Positions 50,181 to 61,989 of a DNA stretch of 64,000 bases are shown here, piece by piece. A program made the translations under genes and the position numbers. Below the pieces are notes generated by a model. The model was not told the origin of the DNA. It worked only from the letters and a program-made list of their open reading frames with translations, and did no database searches. Each line of letters opens with the position of its first letter. The stretch's first letter is position 1. This stretch comes from Batillaria attramentaria (lineage: Eukaryota > Mollusca > Gastropoda > Batillariidae): the NCBI GenBank assembly GCA_018292915.2, contig JACVVK020000206.1, positions 236,501 through 300,500 of the forward strand. Reading direction: 5' to 3'.

Positions 50181-50216
<36 letters not shown>

Positions 50217-50681
50217 TGTGTTCAGATAAAATTATACAGTTGGCCCAAAACAATTCCTGAATCGGGTCCGAGTCAGGTGATTAGCACCTTATCCTTTTGT
50301 AAACTAATTCAGCCTGTTCTTCTCTCCATCTAGCGTAGAGTATTAACACACGACAAGCGCTTTAGGCAGTCTGGTAAATGATATTACATCATGTGTGCCG
50401 CGTCGTTTTAAAGTAAGACGTTTACGTTGGGCGAGGTTACAAATCGCGAAAAACGTAAACAAGCAAAACGACATAACATGGACAGGTCGCAGACGACTGA
50501 TGTGAAACAGAATGCCGAAACACGACTACAAAAAAACATTTGCTGTGCCAAGTGAAAACTGATTGAAAAGAGCATCTTCAAAATCTGTGGTGAACGGTGT
50601 GTAAGCCTATTTTAAGTGCTCACCGATTAACTGGCCGACTTGAGTCGTAAGAGGGTTTCCGTGCCCAAACAGAGCGGCCAT
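32318..50681 (-). CDS. TOM1: TOM1/TOM1L2-type VHS-GAT endosomal adaptor (16 coding exons)
   Basis: Adaptor linking ubiquitinated cargo, Tollip-type partners and clathrin on early endosomes. Exons in gene order: 50681-50624, 46897-46813, 46675-46591, 46055-45909, 45490-45356, 44975-44931, 42609-42385, 41922-41844, 41531-41389, 40239-40210, 38919-38829, 38176-38041, 37784-37685, 36408-36346, 34882-34843, 32463-32318. All phases fit; product 535 aa. The start [19 protein letters not shown] leads into the VHS domain (about 10-150; [44 protein letters not shown]). The GAT domain is about 213-305 ([37 protein letters not shown]). A clathrin-box-like NLIDFGEE and the C-terminal DNPLFAL match the family. 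The middle is Pro/Gln rich. Vertebrates have TOM1, TOM1L1 and TOM1L2; this looks like the pro-orthologue of TOM1/TOM1L2. Confidence 0.92.
35402..35759. mobile_element. Possible piggyBac-like MITE (TTAA-flanked)
   Basis: TTAA at 35402-35405 followed by CTCCTTCACCGCC. The inverted right end gives TTAA then CCCTTTCGGCACC, ending at 35759. TTAA targets and CCYTT ends are typical of piggyBac-derived MITEs. The match between ends is imperfect and there is no ORF. Confidence 0.5.
36684..36862. mobile_element. Second MITE of the CAGTa(c/g)AACCT type
   Basis: The left end starts CAGTACAACTTCTTTTGGGC; the right end, inverted, starts CAGTAGAACCTCTTTTGGG. TA flanks lie at 36682-36683 and 36863-36864. 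It is 179 bp, nearly the same length as the element at 16038-16215 and with related ends. It is in a TOM1-type intron. Confidence 0.72.
40210..40239 (-). other. 30-nt micro-exon of the TOM1-type gene
   Basis: Encodes [10 protein letters not shown] between exons ending PPSYDQ and starting LPAQSN. Both flanking introns are phase 0, so it is a natural cassette exon. The signals are ctcctctag acceptor and gtacgtgt donor. It is included because frame and signals agree; it could be absent from some transcripts. Confidence 0.6.
40767..41155. mobile_element. Fold-back/Penelope-like remnant, copy A
   Basis: ggaaacggtaatgactgc at 40777 returns inverted as gcagtcattaccgtttcc near 40858, forming a hairpin. 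Further on, 41087-41155 has ctgaaaaaggcgaaagccga and ggtttctgtccctcttat. All parts recur at 52630-52812. The element interrupts a TOM1-type intron. Confidence 0.55.
42183..42260 (+). mobile_element. SINE-like 3' tail fragment
   Basis: Contains agcgccctataaaaac and (ATT)n, lying antisense to the host gene. Same tail as at 19722. Confidence 0.45.
47098..47455 (-). mobile_element. tRNA-headed SINE-like element
   Basis: The minus-strand head at 47395-47450 reads tggtctagtggttaaggg (A box) and ggtttgagtccctgg (B box). The body toward 47098 is unfamiliar. In the large first intron of the TOM1-type gene. Confidence 0.55.
47530..47757 (-). mobile_element. tRNA-headed SINE-like element (same family as 6347-6741)
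   Basis: Minus strand: A box tggtctagtgattaagac, B box gggtttgagtcccac, the body segment ggttctctcttggtactccg, and an (ATT)n tail at 47538-47561. Body order and several blocks match 6347-6741. Confidence 0.72.
50108..50216. repeat. Poly-C tract of about 110 bp
   Basis: Nearly pure C with interruptions at 50161 and 50178-50181. On the TOM1-type sense strand it is a poly-G run in intron 1. Its exact length is unreliable in any assembly. Confidence 0.9.
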
Positions 50682-51408
50682 TTTTACGAGTGTAACTTTC
50701 TAGGTCACATGACGTCATTTTACAATTTACATAGTTCTGTATGAAATACAAACTTGCATCATTTCTGGTCGGATATACCATTTTATTTATTTTATAAAGT
50801 GTACTTCTGTATAAATTTTGAGAACAAGAAGCGGAAGTATTCAAATCTCCTTGGTAACGATCCGCCATCTTGGAAGCCAAGAGCTGTCTGCTAATCAATG
50901 ATGCTCTATGCGAACTGAGCACGCACCTGCTCGTAAAGATCAAAGAAACTTACCAGGTGAAGTCCATCGCCAGACTATAAGTTACTTTCAACTCACTTGC
51001 TGTAGTTAGTTCTATACTGTAAACCAAACAGTCTTTTTTGAGTGCAGCAGAAGGCGTTTACTGTGCTGGAGAGGCGGTACGTGTTGTTTTGAGATCGAAA
51101 TCTGGAGGGGAACAGAGTGAGGAGAGAAGACAGGGACCCGGAGGTTTCGGTGGTTAAGATGACGTATAAAGTATAAGCACCCATCAAAGTATCCCCATTT
51201 CTTCGATTATCGACATCGCGCCCAAACACAATGTATGATTCATTAGGACAAATGGGCAATTCTGATACACCTGTAACTAGATCACTTCATATATTGCATG
51301 GTATTTGGACAAATATTTAACACACTAAACAATAAAATAGAGTCGTTTCATCTCTATGAATAATCAAGACTGTGACACTTGCTTTAGGTGCTCCAACAAC
51401 ACAGCAAG
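50682..51408. promoter_or_regulatory. Bidirectional promoter region, TOM1-type gene / DRC3
   Basis: The head-to-head start codons are 727 bp apart and no ORF is supported between them. It contains a palindromic CRE-like TGACGTCA (50710-50717), a YY1-like CCGCCATCTTGG (50862-50873) and an ETS-like GCGGAAGT (50831-50838). There is no obvious TATA box. Transcription start sites are not determined. Confidence 0.55.
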
Positions 51409-51577
51409 ATGAGTCGTCTCTACGACACCGTGGAGCCGTCTGTAGTAGACGAGGAGATGCTGCTGCATGCAGTGGAGGAGCAGGGGCCCAAGGAAGAAGC
51501 TGGGAAGATCGCTAAATCAGAAGGCATGGATTTTGGTGATGTCACAGCTCTTCGCCTTGATTTCAAAAGTAAGAGTT

Positions 51578-51640
<63 letters not shown>

Positions 51641-51654
51641 AGGGAGTTCAGTGT

Positions 51655-51700
<46 letters not shown>

Positions 51701-51799
51701 TGTTGTGTGTGTGTGTATGTGAGAGAGAGAGAGAGAGTTGTCTCTATTATGTTTGTGTGTGTGTGTTGGGGGGGGGGGGGGGGTGAGGGCTCCCAGATG

Positions 51800-51868
<69 letters not shown>

Positions 51869-51892
51869 AGAGTGAGAGAGAGATAGAGAGAG

Positions 51893-51954
<62 letters not shown>

Positions 51955-51987
51955 GGGGGTGGGGGCAGGGGCAAGGGCTCCCAGATG

Positions 51988-52046
<59 letters not shown>

Positions 52047-52457
52047 CTGGAATTTTTTGTTCATGTCAGTAGTGAATGCATGTATACATTCAGTGCTTTA
52101 ATATGCTTGTACATCTTCCAGTATATCACTGTCCTGCTGCGCACAGTTTTTGATCTGCTGTTTCACTTCAAGACAAAGGTTCAAACAGCATATATATTTA
52201 CCAACGTGTTTGATTTGTTTTGTTTTTTTCCACCAGATATTCTGAAAATTGATGGTTTGTGGGAATTCACCAGACTGACCAAGCTGCAGCTGGATAACAA
52301 CATTATTGAGAAAATTGAAGGCATGGATATGCTTGTGAACCTCGTGTGGCTGGGTATGTAAAATATATCCACACACACTGTTATGAACACATAAAAAACT
52401 ACACACCTTCAACTACTTCTAAGCTTTTCTCTAGTTTTGTGTACCAACAAAAAAAAA

Positions 52458-52502
<45 letters not shown>

Positions 52503-54737
52503 CAAATATTAATTATTAATTTTTTTTATTGTTGATTCTTCACAACTTTGCCCCCCCTAATTCCCCTTGCACACACACAGATAAGTTTATGACCACCTAC
52601 GCATTATAATTATGTACATTGTATTCAAATAGAAAAGGAAACGGTAATGACTGCGAAGTGGTTACAAGCTAAGCAAATAAAAGCGACATAAAAGGGACAG
52701 AAACCAAAATTTGTTTGTGTCCTGAGGAAGGCGAAAGCCGAAACGTTGACCCGTGCCGTCCTTTGTGAAAGTTAAGTGGTTTCTGTCCCTTTTATGTCGC
52801 TTTTATTTGCTTACATTGTATTCATCGAATCTTCCACTAGGTCAAATATTTTGCCTGCATTTTGTCCAGACTTGTCATTCAACAACATAGAAGTGATCGA
52901 GGGCCTTGACTGCCTGACAAAACTGACAGACCTCACGCTCTACAACAATCGCATCTCCAGGATGGAGAACATGGATACTCTTGTGGACCTTCAGGTTTTC
53001 TCCATTGGCAACAACGATCTGAAGGAACTGGAAAACGTGAGTCTTGCAACACATTATAGAAGTTTAACAGGTTTTGTATTTACTGTGTGTTGAGAATCAG
53101 TTTGACTCAGAGCACAGAAGATTTTGAACTGATGTATCTGTGACTAAAACTAAACGTCTTGGGTGATCATGGATTTCAAGTGCAAAGTAAGACTGCTAAT
53201 TTTACTAGTTTCTGAAAAGCTTTTTACTCATGTTACCTTGACGTTTTGGATAATTCAATGTGTCAGTTACACTTGTTTAGAGAATGACACATTCAGGCTG
53301 CACTGTACGGACCCCGATTTTAAAGAAAATGCTATCTATTCCTATTTAAAATAATGCTGCACATGACACCCTAGAAATGCTTTACAATTCACCCAAAACA
53401 TTCACACAAATCCAGCAGCCAAGGGCTCATGTGTAGGGTAAATTTGAACAAAATCCAATTTTCTGCAGTGCTAGCAGCAACCACCTAGCCCCTTTTCATT
53501 CCTGTGTCGTCTGCTACCTCTTGTGCCAGCCGCACATGAATACAAATGGTCCACATGCAAGGCCCAGTTTTCATTGTTTTCACTAGTACTTGGCATGAAA
53601 CTTATCATTATTTACAAAGCCAACAAACAGCCTCAGATTGCCATTTTTTACTCTGCACACAAATTTAAAAGTTCTGTACTATGTAGCGGTATTGTTGCTG
53701 CTGCATGTCCCAGAAGCTAGCAACATGCCGTGGAAGCTATATCAGTGGCATGTAACCTAAGTTTCACAAAGCATCTGTGCTGCTGTCAGACTGACTGAGG
53801 AATATTTTGCACCTTCATTTGCAGATCACATATCTGCGGCGGTTTAAGAAGCTGAAGACTCTCAACCTGAGTAACAACCCCTTCTGTGAATTTGACAACT
53901 ACAAACAATACGTGGCCGCGTTCCTTCCACATCTGGAGTTCCTTGATTATCGCCTCTTGGATGATCAGACAGTAAGCATCCTTTTCTTATTTTTGGGCAA
54001 GCTTTTTTTGTTTTTTGTTTTTCTGTCTTTCTTTTTCTTCTTTCTTCTTTTTTTTTTTGGAGGGGAGTTGTTGTTTTGGTATTCACTTGGGGAATCTTCT
54101 GCTTAGATCACAGTACCAGTAGTCCATTTACCATTGACCCAGTTCTAACCTGATGAGAGGTAAACTTTCAGCAGCATTTATCCCTGACTGTGACGCCCAT
54201 GCCTTCCCAATACATTCCCCAGTTGTCTTGCCCCCCAGTTTGAGACAGGAAAATACATCACTGTTGCAGCTCACTCAAGTCTATAGAATATTCTTCTCTT
54301 TGGTTTGGAGTCATAAAAGGTACTTGTGGCTCATAACCTTAGGTGTTGCATTAAAAGCATTCACATAGTCCAAGCACAAAGAAAAGAAGCTCAATGTTCT
54401 TTATTTTCTGTCCGACACACAGTGAGACATAGGAATTGATCCTGTACAAGGCATGTGCACTCTTTCTTCTCACCCTGTCCCTCATAAGAATTTCAGCTGC
54501 CTCTCCTTCACATCTTTTATATTGCAGATGTATTGGGGTGTAAAACTTTTCCAATCTTTACATGAAATGTTTTGCCTTACCTCCACAGAAAGCTGCAGCA
54601 TATGAGAGGCACATGATCCAGGTAGAGGAGATGTTGGATAATGAGAAGAAAGCTCAAGCCCGTCAGGATGAAGCTGACCGACGAGCATCAGAGTTGGAGC
54701 TGCACAAAGTTGGTATCATTTGCAAGCTAGTTTGTGC

Positions 54738-54771
<34 letters not shown>

Positions 54772-55698
54772 ACAGTACCTGTAATATCAGCTTTCTAGTA
54801 TGCAACTGAGGGTTACCATTGTAACACACTCTTTGTATATTTGGAAAGGGGATCTTGTGATTCACCTCTTTTTTTTTTTTAACCTGTGCTGCAGAAAGCA
54901 TTTGTCGAGTACTTGGACGGTCCCCAGCTGTTTGAGAGCATGTACTCAGAGGATGCTGAAGGCCAGAAACTGGAGGAGATGCCGGGAGTGGACGAGATCA
55001 TTGTTGTATATCCTTGCTTGCAGATTCACGAGGCATTCCATGTTCAGCCTCCACCATGTAAACAGCGTTCACACTGGCTCAGTAATTTAATGTAATTTGC
55101 AGTCAGTATTTGCAGTGTTCCCCATAGTGGACTGTTGTAGGGAACTGACACATGAAATACAGATATTATGACAAAAAGTCCATCATTATCCTACCTTGAA
55201 TATAAACAACTTTGTAGACAAGGTAACGATGACTCAGATTTTCTACCAGCTGGGAATACATACGGGTTTGGGGATATTTAAAATTTATGTGGGAGTTAAA
55301 TAATTTATGTTCCCAGTGTCTACAACTATGGGAGATCTGTACAGTGCAGTTTCAAATGGGCTAGGGTAAGGGTGCAGTTCCAGATTGAACTATAAAAGTG
55401 GATGGTTATAAGAACAGGTGTTTGTGTAAGAAATGCTCAGTATAGAAATGTCAGTTATTATGAGTTTTTCTAGTGATCTGCAGACTGTCCTTAACTATTG
55501 TTCACTTACCGTGAGAAATTCACGGCCATCTGCCAGCAAATCTTCCAGTATGGTCTGGGGGAACACCAGAAGCGAGATGCTGAGGTGGCCATGTTTTGGG
55601 AGTGTGTGGAGGAGGCAAAATCCGAAAACAAGGAACTGGGCATGAAGGCTGTTGATGAATTCATGGCTGAGAAGAAAAAGGTATGTGAACGTATGAAG

Positions 55699-55774
<76 letters not shown>

Positions 55775-56488
55775 CAACAGTAAAGCATTTCACAAGAAGG
55801 ACCAACACATGCATTTTATACCTTTTTGAACGACATTAGTCAACAAAATATGAACAATACAAATCCATATATGATGTATATTTTATGAGCTGTACTGTAA
55901 CACTAACAGTCAAACGCAGATTAAAATATGCAAGCTGAGTCCCTGGTATGACTTGCTAATTGCTGCACCTTGTGAAGGCTCCGCATCATCTTGGCTGGTA
56001 TGCCTAAAAGTGCAATTAGCATTGTAATTGTCTCGTAAACCTGTGTGTAACAGCTGCAGGTGATTGGGATAAGCACGTTTAGAATGCAAAATGCTCTTAG
56101 CCAAGCTGACTGTCAGCTTTATTTGCTTCACACACTTCATGTGACTGTATCTTATCCCTACAGATGTTCGCTGACCTGAGTCAAGTGACAGACCCAAAGC
56201 TGTTGGAGACAAGAATTCAAGAGTACAACACACGTGTGACGGAGCTATGGGACAAACTCATGGGCTATGAGCTGCAGTTAGTTGATCAACTCGAGGTGAG
56301 ATTGTAATTTGACTATTCTATCCTCTGCCATCTATGCAAATTTACGATAACCTGACAATGTGGAAAAACACTTGAGTGGGCACAGGTACATGTAATCACC
56401 TCAACTCTTCTGTCCACCACAGTTTGTTTGTGGATGCAGACAATAATGTTTACATCTTCTTGCAAATGTTAGCTCTTCTTGTTCACAT

Positions 56489-56528
<40 letters not shown>

Positions 56529-57756
56529 TGTGTATGTGTGTGGAGTCTCAAAGATCAAATTGATGTAGGTGTTTAGTTTCACAGCAGTGTGTGTTACAAT
56601 ACTTGTGCCATGCCAGTTGTACGCAATTCCTGGTTCAACCTGTTCACAAGTATTACATGGTGTTTTCAATAAAAGAAGACTATGTAAGGCAGGCATGCAC
56701 TGTCTTGACAACATTAAAAAAAAAAGATGCATCAGGTGTTTGAGAGAAAAAAAAAAAGTAACTGATAAGGCAGTTTCAGCAGATGTCATGGAACCCCTTG
56801 TACTGTTTCAACCAAGGAATGCATGTTCTGTCTGTATACTGGAGCATACGGAACGTTTTCACACATTCGCATGGTTTGATGCAGGAGGTGATTCAGAATT
56901 TTGACCGCAACATGCAAGATATGGTCAGCACGTTTGTGGAGGCTCTCCAGGGCTTCCTGGCCCAGTGCCGTGATACAGAGAACGTCCACCACGAGAAAAT
57001 GATGGAGATTGCCCAGGTCACCCTGGACAAGGTCATCAAGAACGAGCTTGATGAAGAGATCTCAGAGGAGCTTCGCATGGTAAGCGCCCGTCTCTCAATA
57101 TGAACAACTTTCTTTTCATATACGAGGGGTCAAGGTGCCTACCTGTGGAACCTGCAGTACCAGGTTTAAATCCCCTGGTTGGGATTTTTTTGTTCCTTAA
57201 GGAATTGAATCAAAATTTGAGGGGGGAGAGGTAAGGATGCCAGACATGGTAATGGGACAAGAGAAAACCAGTACCAATACCAGTATTCTTTAGTATGTTG
57301 AGGTGTGCATCTGTGCTTGAAAATGGCACGGTAGCTAAGTCAGGTTTGTTTTTGCACTTCAAGATGTCAAAATAGACAGCAACAAAAACTGAACCCAAGA
57401 GACTTTACAGGGCATGATACTACACTCATAGTCTGAGGTCTCAGCGTCACACGCGTACAGAGGAACCTGGATCAGTTTTCACAAGTAACTGATGTACGTC
57501 TGATTTTCAGCTCTTTGTCGACAAAGACACCATCAACAATGCTGTGTCATCATCACATGACGTGCACCTGCTGAAGATCGACAACAAGGAGGACGACATC
57601 GTCACACGCATCAACAACTGGCTCAAGCACATGATCGAGACAATCCATGAGGAGCAGGAGATCAAGAGGAACAGACAGCGAGTTACAGAAATCAACCATC
57701 TCATTGACCATTTGCGGGAGGAGATCGACAACTTGGACGTGGCACACCCGTATTAG
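51409..57756 (+). CDS. DRC3: Dynein regulatory complex subunit 3 (LRRC48), 10 exons
   Basis: Subunit of the nexin-dynein regulatory complex that ties outer doublets in motile cilia and flagella. Exons: 51409-51568, 52237-52353, 52870-53036, 53825-53971, 54589-54708, 54895-55007, 55506-55680, 56164-56295, 56885-57079, 57511-57756. The product is 523 aa, the same length as I recall for human DRC3. The start [10 protein letters not shown] matches the family; an in-frame Met seven codons upstream (51388) is less likely. LRRs span about 50-190 ([35 protein letters not shown]). A helical coiled-coil region follows from about 197, and the C-terminus [12 protein letters not shown]...[12 protein letters not shown] matches the family. 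The exon 6-7 junction uses an AT-AC intron; with it the residues align without gap. Confidence 0.94.
51578..52050 (+). repeat. Compound GT/GA/G microsatellite cluster
   Basis: Several (GT)n arrays are broken by (GA)n and G-runs, and the phrase gggctcccagatggtg occurs twice (51786 and 51976), so a larger unit of about 190 bp has been duplicated within DRC3 intron 1. Confidence 0.85.
52630..52812. mobile_element. Fold-back/Penelope-like remnant, copy B
   Basis: gcgacataaaagggacagaa (52683) returns inverted as ttctgtcccttttatgtcgc (about 52782). Between them lies cctgaggaaggcgaaagccg followed by aaacgttgacc. This core resembles the CTGA.GA/GAAAC pattern found in Penelope-like element hammerhead motifs. 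In DRC3 intron 2, about 60 bp before exon 3. Confidence 0.55.
55008..55505 (+). other. U12-type AT-AC intron of DRC3
   Basis: The 5' end is ATATCCTT at 55008, the branch site is TCCTTAACT at 55488-55496 and the 3' end is AC at 55504-55505. The branch A lies 11 nt from the splice site. No AG acceptor can be used here, because an in-frame TAA sits at 55492-55494 and no AG lies between it and the conserved YREKF codons. Removing AT...AC restores a protein that aligns with DRC3 without gap. Confidence 0.88.
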
Positions 57757-58706
57757 ACATCACTGAAACAGCAATGAAAATCTCCTTTTTTTTAAGGACA
57801 GAATGAGCTGTGTTTGAGCCTGTGTGCAGTCTGCCTCATATGAAAAGGGAGTGAGAGCCTACAACCTGATGACACTTGAATCTCTACCATGGGTGTGCAA
57901 GGCAGAGAATTACCAGATATGAAAAACAATGGTACATCTGCAGCTGCATACCAGGCTTGTGGGTAAAACACTGTGGCAACTGCAGGTTGGAATATAAACT
58001 GCTATTTTGCAGACCTCAAATTTGCAATGTTGGTCTGCATTATGTTTGTGACGTTCTATTCTACTGACCTTCACCTTGCTATTTAGAACACTGAGGTGTG
58101 ACACTTGCAAAGCCTTTCACTCTCATATTTGGTCGATGCCTAGGTTGCAAATTAGGATAGGCTCACATGAATGATGTCACATAAATACATGCTAGAATGA
58201 AAAGACCGAGTGTTAAATTATTGAAAGAGAAGAGCTTAACCAGTACATAGTACTGTCTTGTCAGAGACTTTTGAGAGATTTTTAAGAGATGCAAGTAATT
58301 TGCAACCACCTTATATTTGTCTGGTATACTTTTAGGACCATCTTTGTAAATTTTGTACAAACAACACTGCTCTTTTCATCGCATTCTTGATGATATACTA
58401 CTGTGTCTGTGATAAATATACTACACATTCTCCTTTTCACATGTGAAAATTGCATTCATTAAACGAATCACCCCATTTTCTGCTGGATTTTGCGTTTTGT
58501 TCTTCTACTAAGCATCAGCTAATGTTGGTTTGGTGTATGCATTAATGACAAGTTAAAACAAACTGGACTGTACGTTTACAACTGCTGATTTGACAGCTAA
58601 ATGTGTGCCATCAATTGATGGATCAGTACCAAAGTGCAGCATGCTGCATTATACGGACTAAAAGAGCTGTAGTGAAAAAAGCGAATTTTTTTGTGGCACG
58701 AAAGTG

Positions 58707-58756
<50 letters not shown>

Positions 58757-59021
58757 GGAATATTCATTGTTCACTTTATTTCAACTGTAATTCCCCTTTC
58801 AGTATCCAGTTATAAAAAGCTTTACTCACATAGTGCTATCTCTCTCCGCGCGCGTGCACACACACACATACACACACACATACACACGCTTGTTCACACT
58901 TCCTCTCATTGAAGGTACACTATACCACTTCTGACACTTGCAAGTCACAAACACCTGTAAAATCTATCCTTCCAGCCTACATCGTAAAACCTAGCAAACC
59001 AATCAGCACATGATTAAACAG
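57757..59021. other. Convergent 3' UTRs of DRC3 and ATPAF2
   Basis: There is no supported ORF. An ATTAAA at about 58457 is a possible DRC3 poly(A) signal. A (CA)n array lies at 58709-58752, and the ATPAF2 signal is at 58775-58780 on the minus strand. Confidence 0.5.
58775..58780 (-). terminator. Candidate polyadenylation signal, ATPAF2
   Basis: TTTATT on the plus strand (AATAAA on the gene strand), about 240 bases after the stop codon. Confidence 0.55.
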
Positions 59022-61989
59022 TTACTGTGAAGCGATGGATGCCTTCTGCCTCACGCTTGTGTTCTCACTGCACCAGTGCACGAACAAGGTACTAGCCGCC
59101 AGCCTGCTCTGAAGCGCGTACTTGTCGACGCCGTGATGCCACTCCACTGTGCCCCATCGTCTAGACTGAAAATATTAAAACTACAATAAAAGTACACTAG
59201 CTTGTGTGACGGGAATTTAAGTAGCAGCTGAACAAAGCAATCAATCAAATCCGCATGCCACAGAACATGGAGAGGTTTACATGCAGCCTGTGCAGTTGAC
59301 GGTATTCAATACTAGTATGTTTACATGCATGGGCATTTTAGCATCCAGTGTATTACCTGGAAGATTTGTTCCAAAGTTGCCAGCTCAACAGCTCGCTCCA
59401 CATTAAGGTGGCGATCCATCACAGCCATAACAAGTAAGACAGACTTGATAGCATCAACGGAGTACTGGTACCCTGCAACGAACATGCCATGACTAGATGT
59501 AGGAAAAAATTCATTGTGCACATACATCCTTGACAGTTTTACCCTGTCAAAAGTATTACAGAGGGTTAAGAAGAAGAAGAAAAAAAAGAAATCAGTGAGA
59601 GAAGACGTCCAAAATCATTATATATGACACAACAGATTTCAAGCATTTTACCAGGTTGAATCAGACACCCGAAAGAATGTAAAATGTATTGTTGTGATAC
59701 ACAAACGTTAACTTACCAAATAATGCCCAATCACTGTATGCCATCAGATGCCTTCGTATAATGTTCCTGGATTCATCTGTGATCAAAGGTGGAGCTATGC
59801 CGTATGTTGATTCAATAGTGACCCCATACCTGAAAGAAAAAAAAGGGGGGGGGGGGGGGGAAGGCTTTGTACTGTTTTTGCCCTTGGCCGAGATGAATCA
59901 CAAAACACAGTTTGGCATGTCCAAAGATCCAATCTCTTTGTGTTCTGCTGAGAAACAAGGTCTAAAAATAAAAACGTCTAGATGTCAAACTGTCCCTGAG
60001 CCTACCTGTCACGAGCCCAGTCCAAAATCGGCTCCCACTCTGCTGTCTGCAAGGCTTGTAACTCTGGGGGTTCTTCCAGCCTGTAGCTGAAATATGAGGA
60101 GACGAACCAAAATGAACGTACAGTACACATATATATACCCATACAATGTACATTTTACAACACTCAGGACATGGAAGTCTATACAAAAAAGGCAACCACT
60201 TACCATATTGTCTCTGTATCAAGAAAGCTGATGACCGACTCTGTGAGATCCTCTCTTGTTTTGCGCAGAGGGTTGTCAATTGCAGTATTGCAAAGTTGTG
60301 TCTGAGAAGAAGATCATATGATCACACTATAATGACGACTGTAGAAAGATACAGTGTAGTAATACATTAGCACATGGACATAAATTCATAAATCAGCAGT
60401 TTTCCGAGGAATGATGATAAAAACAAACAAATAAAGCAACAATAAAACACTGCTGAATTGTTTTGTTGAATTTCTGTTCAAAGGGGAAACATGACAACTG
60501 TACAACTACAAACAATCAACTTAGCTGTCAACTGAATCAGTTCTGACAAACGATCTTGCTTCTTTTAAGGCTTTTGTCATGAAAACAATTGAACTGCTAG
60601 TGTGATGATGAGCTTCGCTTACAGAAAAACTGTTCTTCAAACCATCCAGAACAAAACAGAACCTAAACACATTGAACGGTTCCTCGCAATATCTCTTATG
60701 GAGCATTTAAAGCTACAGTGTAAGTATGCACAAATCACACTGGATATATTACCAAATGCATGGAGTGTCGTTTGACCAGTTTCTCCTGAGCATTCCACTC
60801 AGTGGCCACAGCCAGAGCCAAAGCCTCATTTGGAACGCGAAACAGGTTTCCACCAGGTGTTCGCAACTTCCGTTTATCAAGATTGATTTCATACCAGCCT
60901 GAAAAAAACAAACAATAGAAATCAGTTTCCATCTCAACACAGTCACACTCACAGAAATGGCAAATCTGAGTGTTCCATAAAGGATTCACACTCATGGTCA
61001 TAAATGACAAGACTGAAGTGATACATGATTCTGCATGCCTCATAAAATCACATATATATATATATATATATATATAGTGATTGTATAACGTATTCAGAAT
61101 CATGTGACACACACTATGATACAAACAACACTATTACTATCCATTCACATCAATTCCATCTGTTATTAACTCATAATAACTGTGACTGGCCTGAATTGGA
61201 CTGTTCATGAATTGAATTCATCACTGGTGTACCCATCACATTCACAATGTTGATGTTAACCAAACATACCATCAGCAGTTGCAATAGTAGCATTTTTGTA
61301 GAAGCGCTTCAGTTCTGAAACAAATATTGAACCATTGAGAATGAAACAGACAAAACAAAATGTTTTAAATCTGCTAGTTCAGTAATGTAATTGTTACATG
61401 GAGTGATGCACATGTATAATAGCATGTTTTACATGCATTTTAAATCAAAAGAGAAGACATATTGTGCAAGCAATTGATTAAGAACAGACCCGTGTGGCCA
61501 TGTCATTTTCTGGTTTATTATCCTGGTATCTAGGGTCTGCGCTTTGTCATAGTGTCAGCTTCGTGGGAAACGGGGGATAGGGGCGTTGGGGTGGGGGTGG
61601 GGGGAGGTGGCATGGATACAGTCCCCCCACCTCCCCTCCCCAAACGACATTGTGTATTTAGACTTTAGCGACACCCCATACCGCGAAACTTCGGACCGGA
61701 TTACAGCAAATCCTTGATCGCTGGTGTCCTGACCGTACTGCTAGCATTGAATATTAGGCCTAATCTTGACTCCCTCCACGATAACACCACCGAGTGATTC
61801 CGCAAGAACATACCGAAAATCCTCAGGCCTGAGGAGCAGCCTACCTCTCACATTCAGGTAATAATGTCGTTTGAAGATCGCCTGTAAAGGCACTGAACAT
61901 TGCGACTGATTTGTAAGTCCAGAGAACCGAAGAGGCTGTGAAATAAGTATCCTCAGCCTTACGCCTGCGAGTGACAAGGGCGCAGCCAT
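59022..61989 (-). CDS. ATPAF2: ATP synthase mitochondrial F1 complex assembly factor 2 (8 exons)
   Basis: Matrix chaperone (yeast Atp12 family) that binds the F1 alpha subunit during assembly. Exons in gene order: 61989-61845, 61314-61270, 60898-60753, 60301-60204, 60086-60006, 59829-59717, 59472-59357, 59165-59022; product 295 aa. The N-terminus from MAAPLSLAGVRLRIL is Arg-rich without acidic residues, like a mitochondrial presequence. The ATP12 core begins KRFYKNATI and includes GWYEINLDKRKLRTP, VATEWNAQEK, NTAIDNP, YRLEEP, EWEPILDWARDRYGV and WGTVEWHHGVDKYAL. Exon 1 uses a donor at 61844 (gtaggc); the gtgaga donor just inside would cause a stop. An in-frame Met 26 codons upstream (62067) is a less likely start. 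Confidence 0.93.

Noticed and set aside
51388..51408. Upstream Met of DRC3
   Set aside because: In frame, but the family protein starts at MSR.YDT..P; the seven extra codons look like 5' UTR.
53100..53800. Additional DRC3 exon
   Set aside because: The LRR sequence passes from LENV-side exon 3 to ITYLRRF in exon 4 without a missing piece, and no conserved reading frame is present.
55021..55095. Extension of DRC3 exon 6 past 55007
   Set aside because: Open to 55092 but unlike DRC3; AT-AC splicing gives a gapless family alignment.
57125..57450. Another SINE in the last DRC3 intron
   Set aside because: One B-box-like ggtttaaatccc was seen but no convincing A box, tail or shared body; too weak to annotate.
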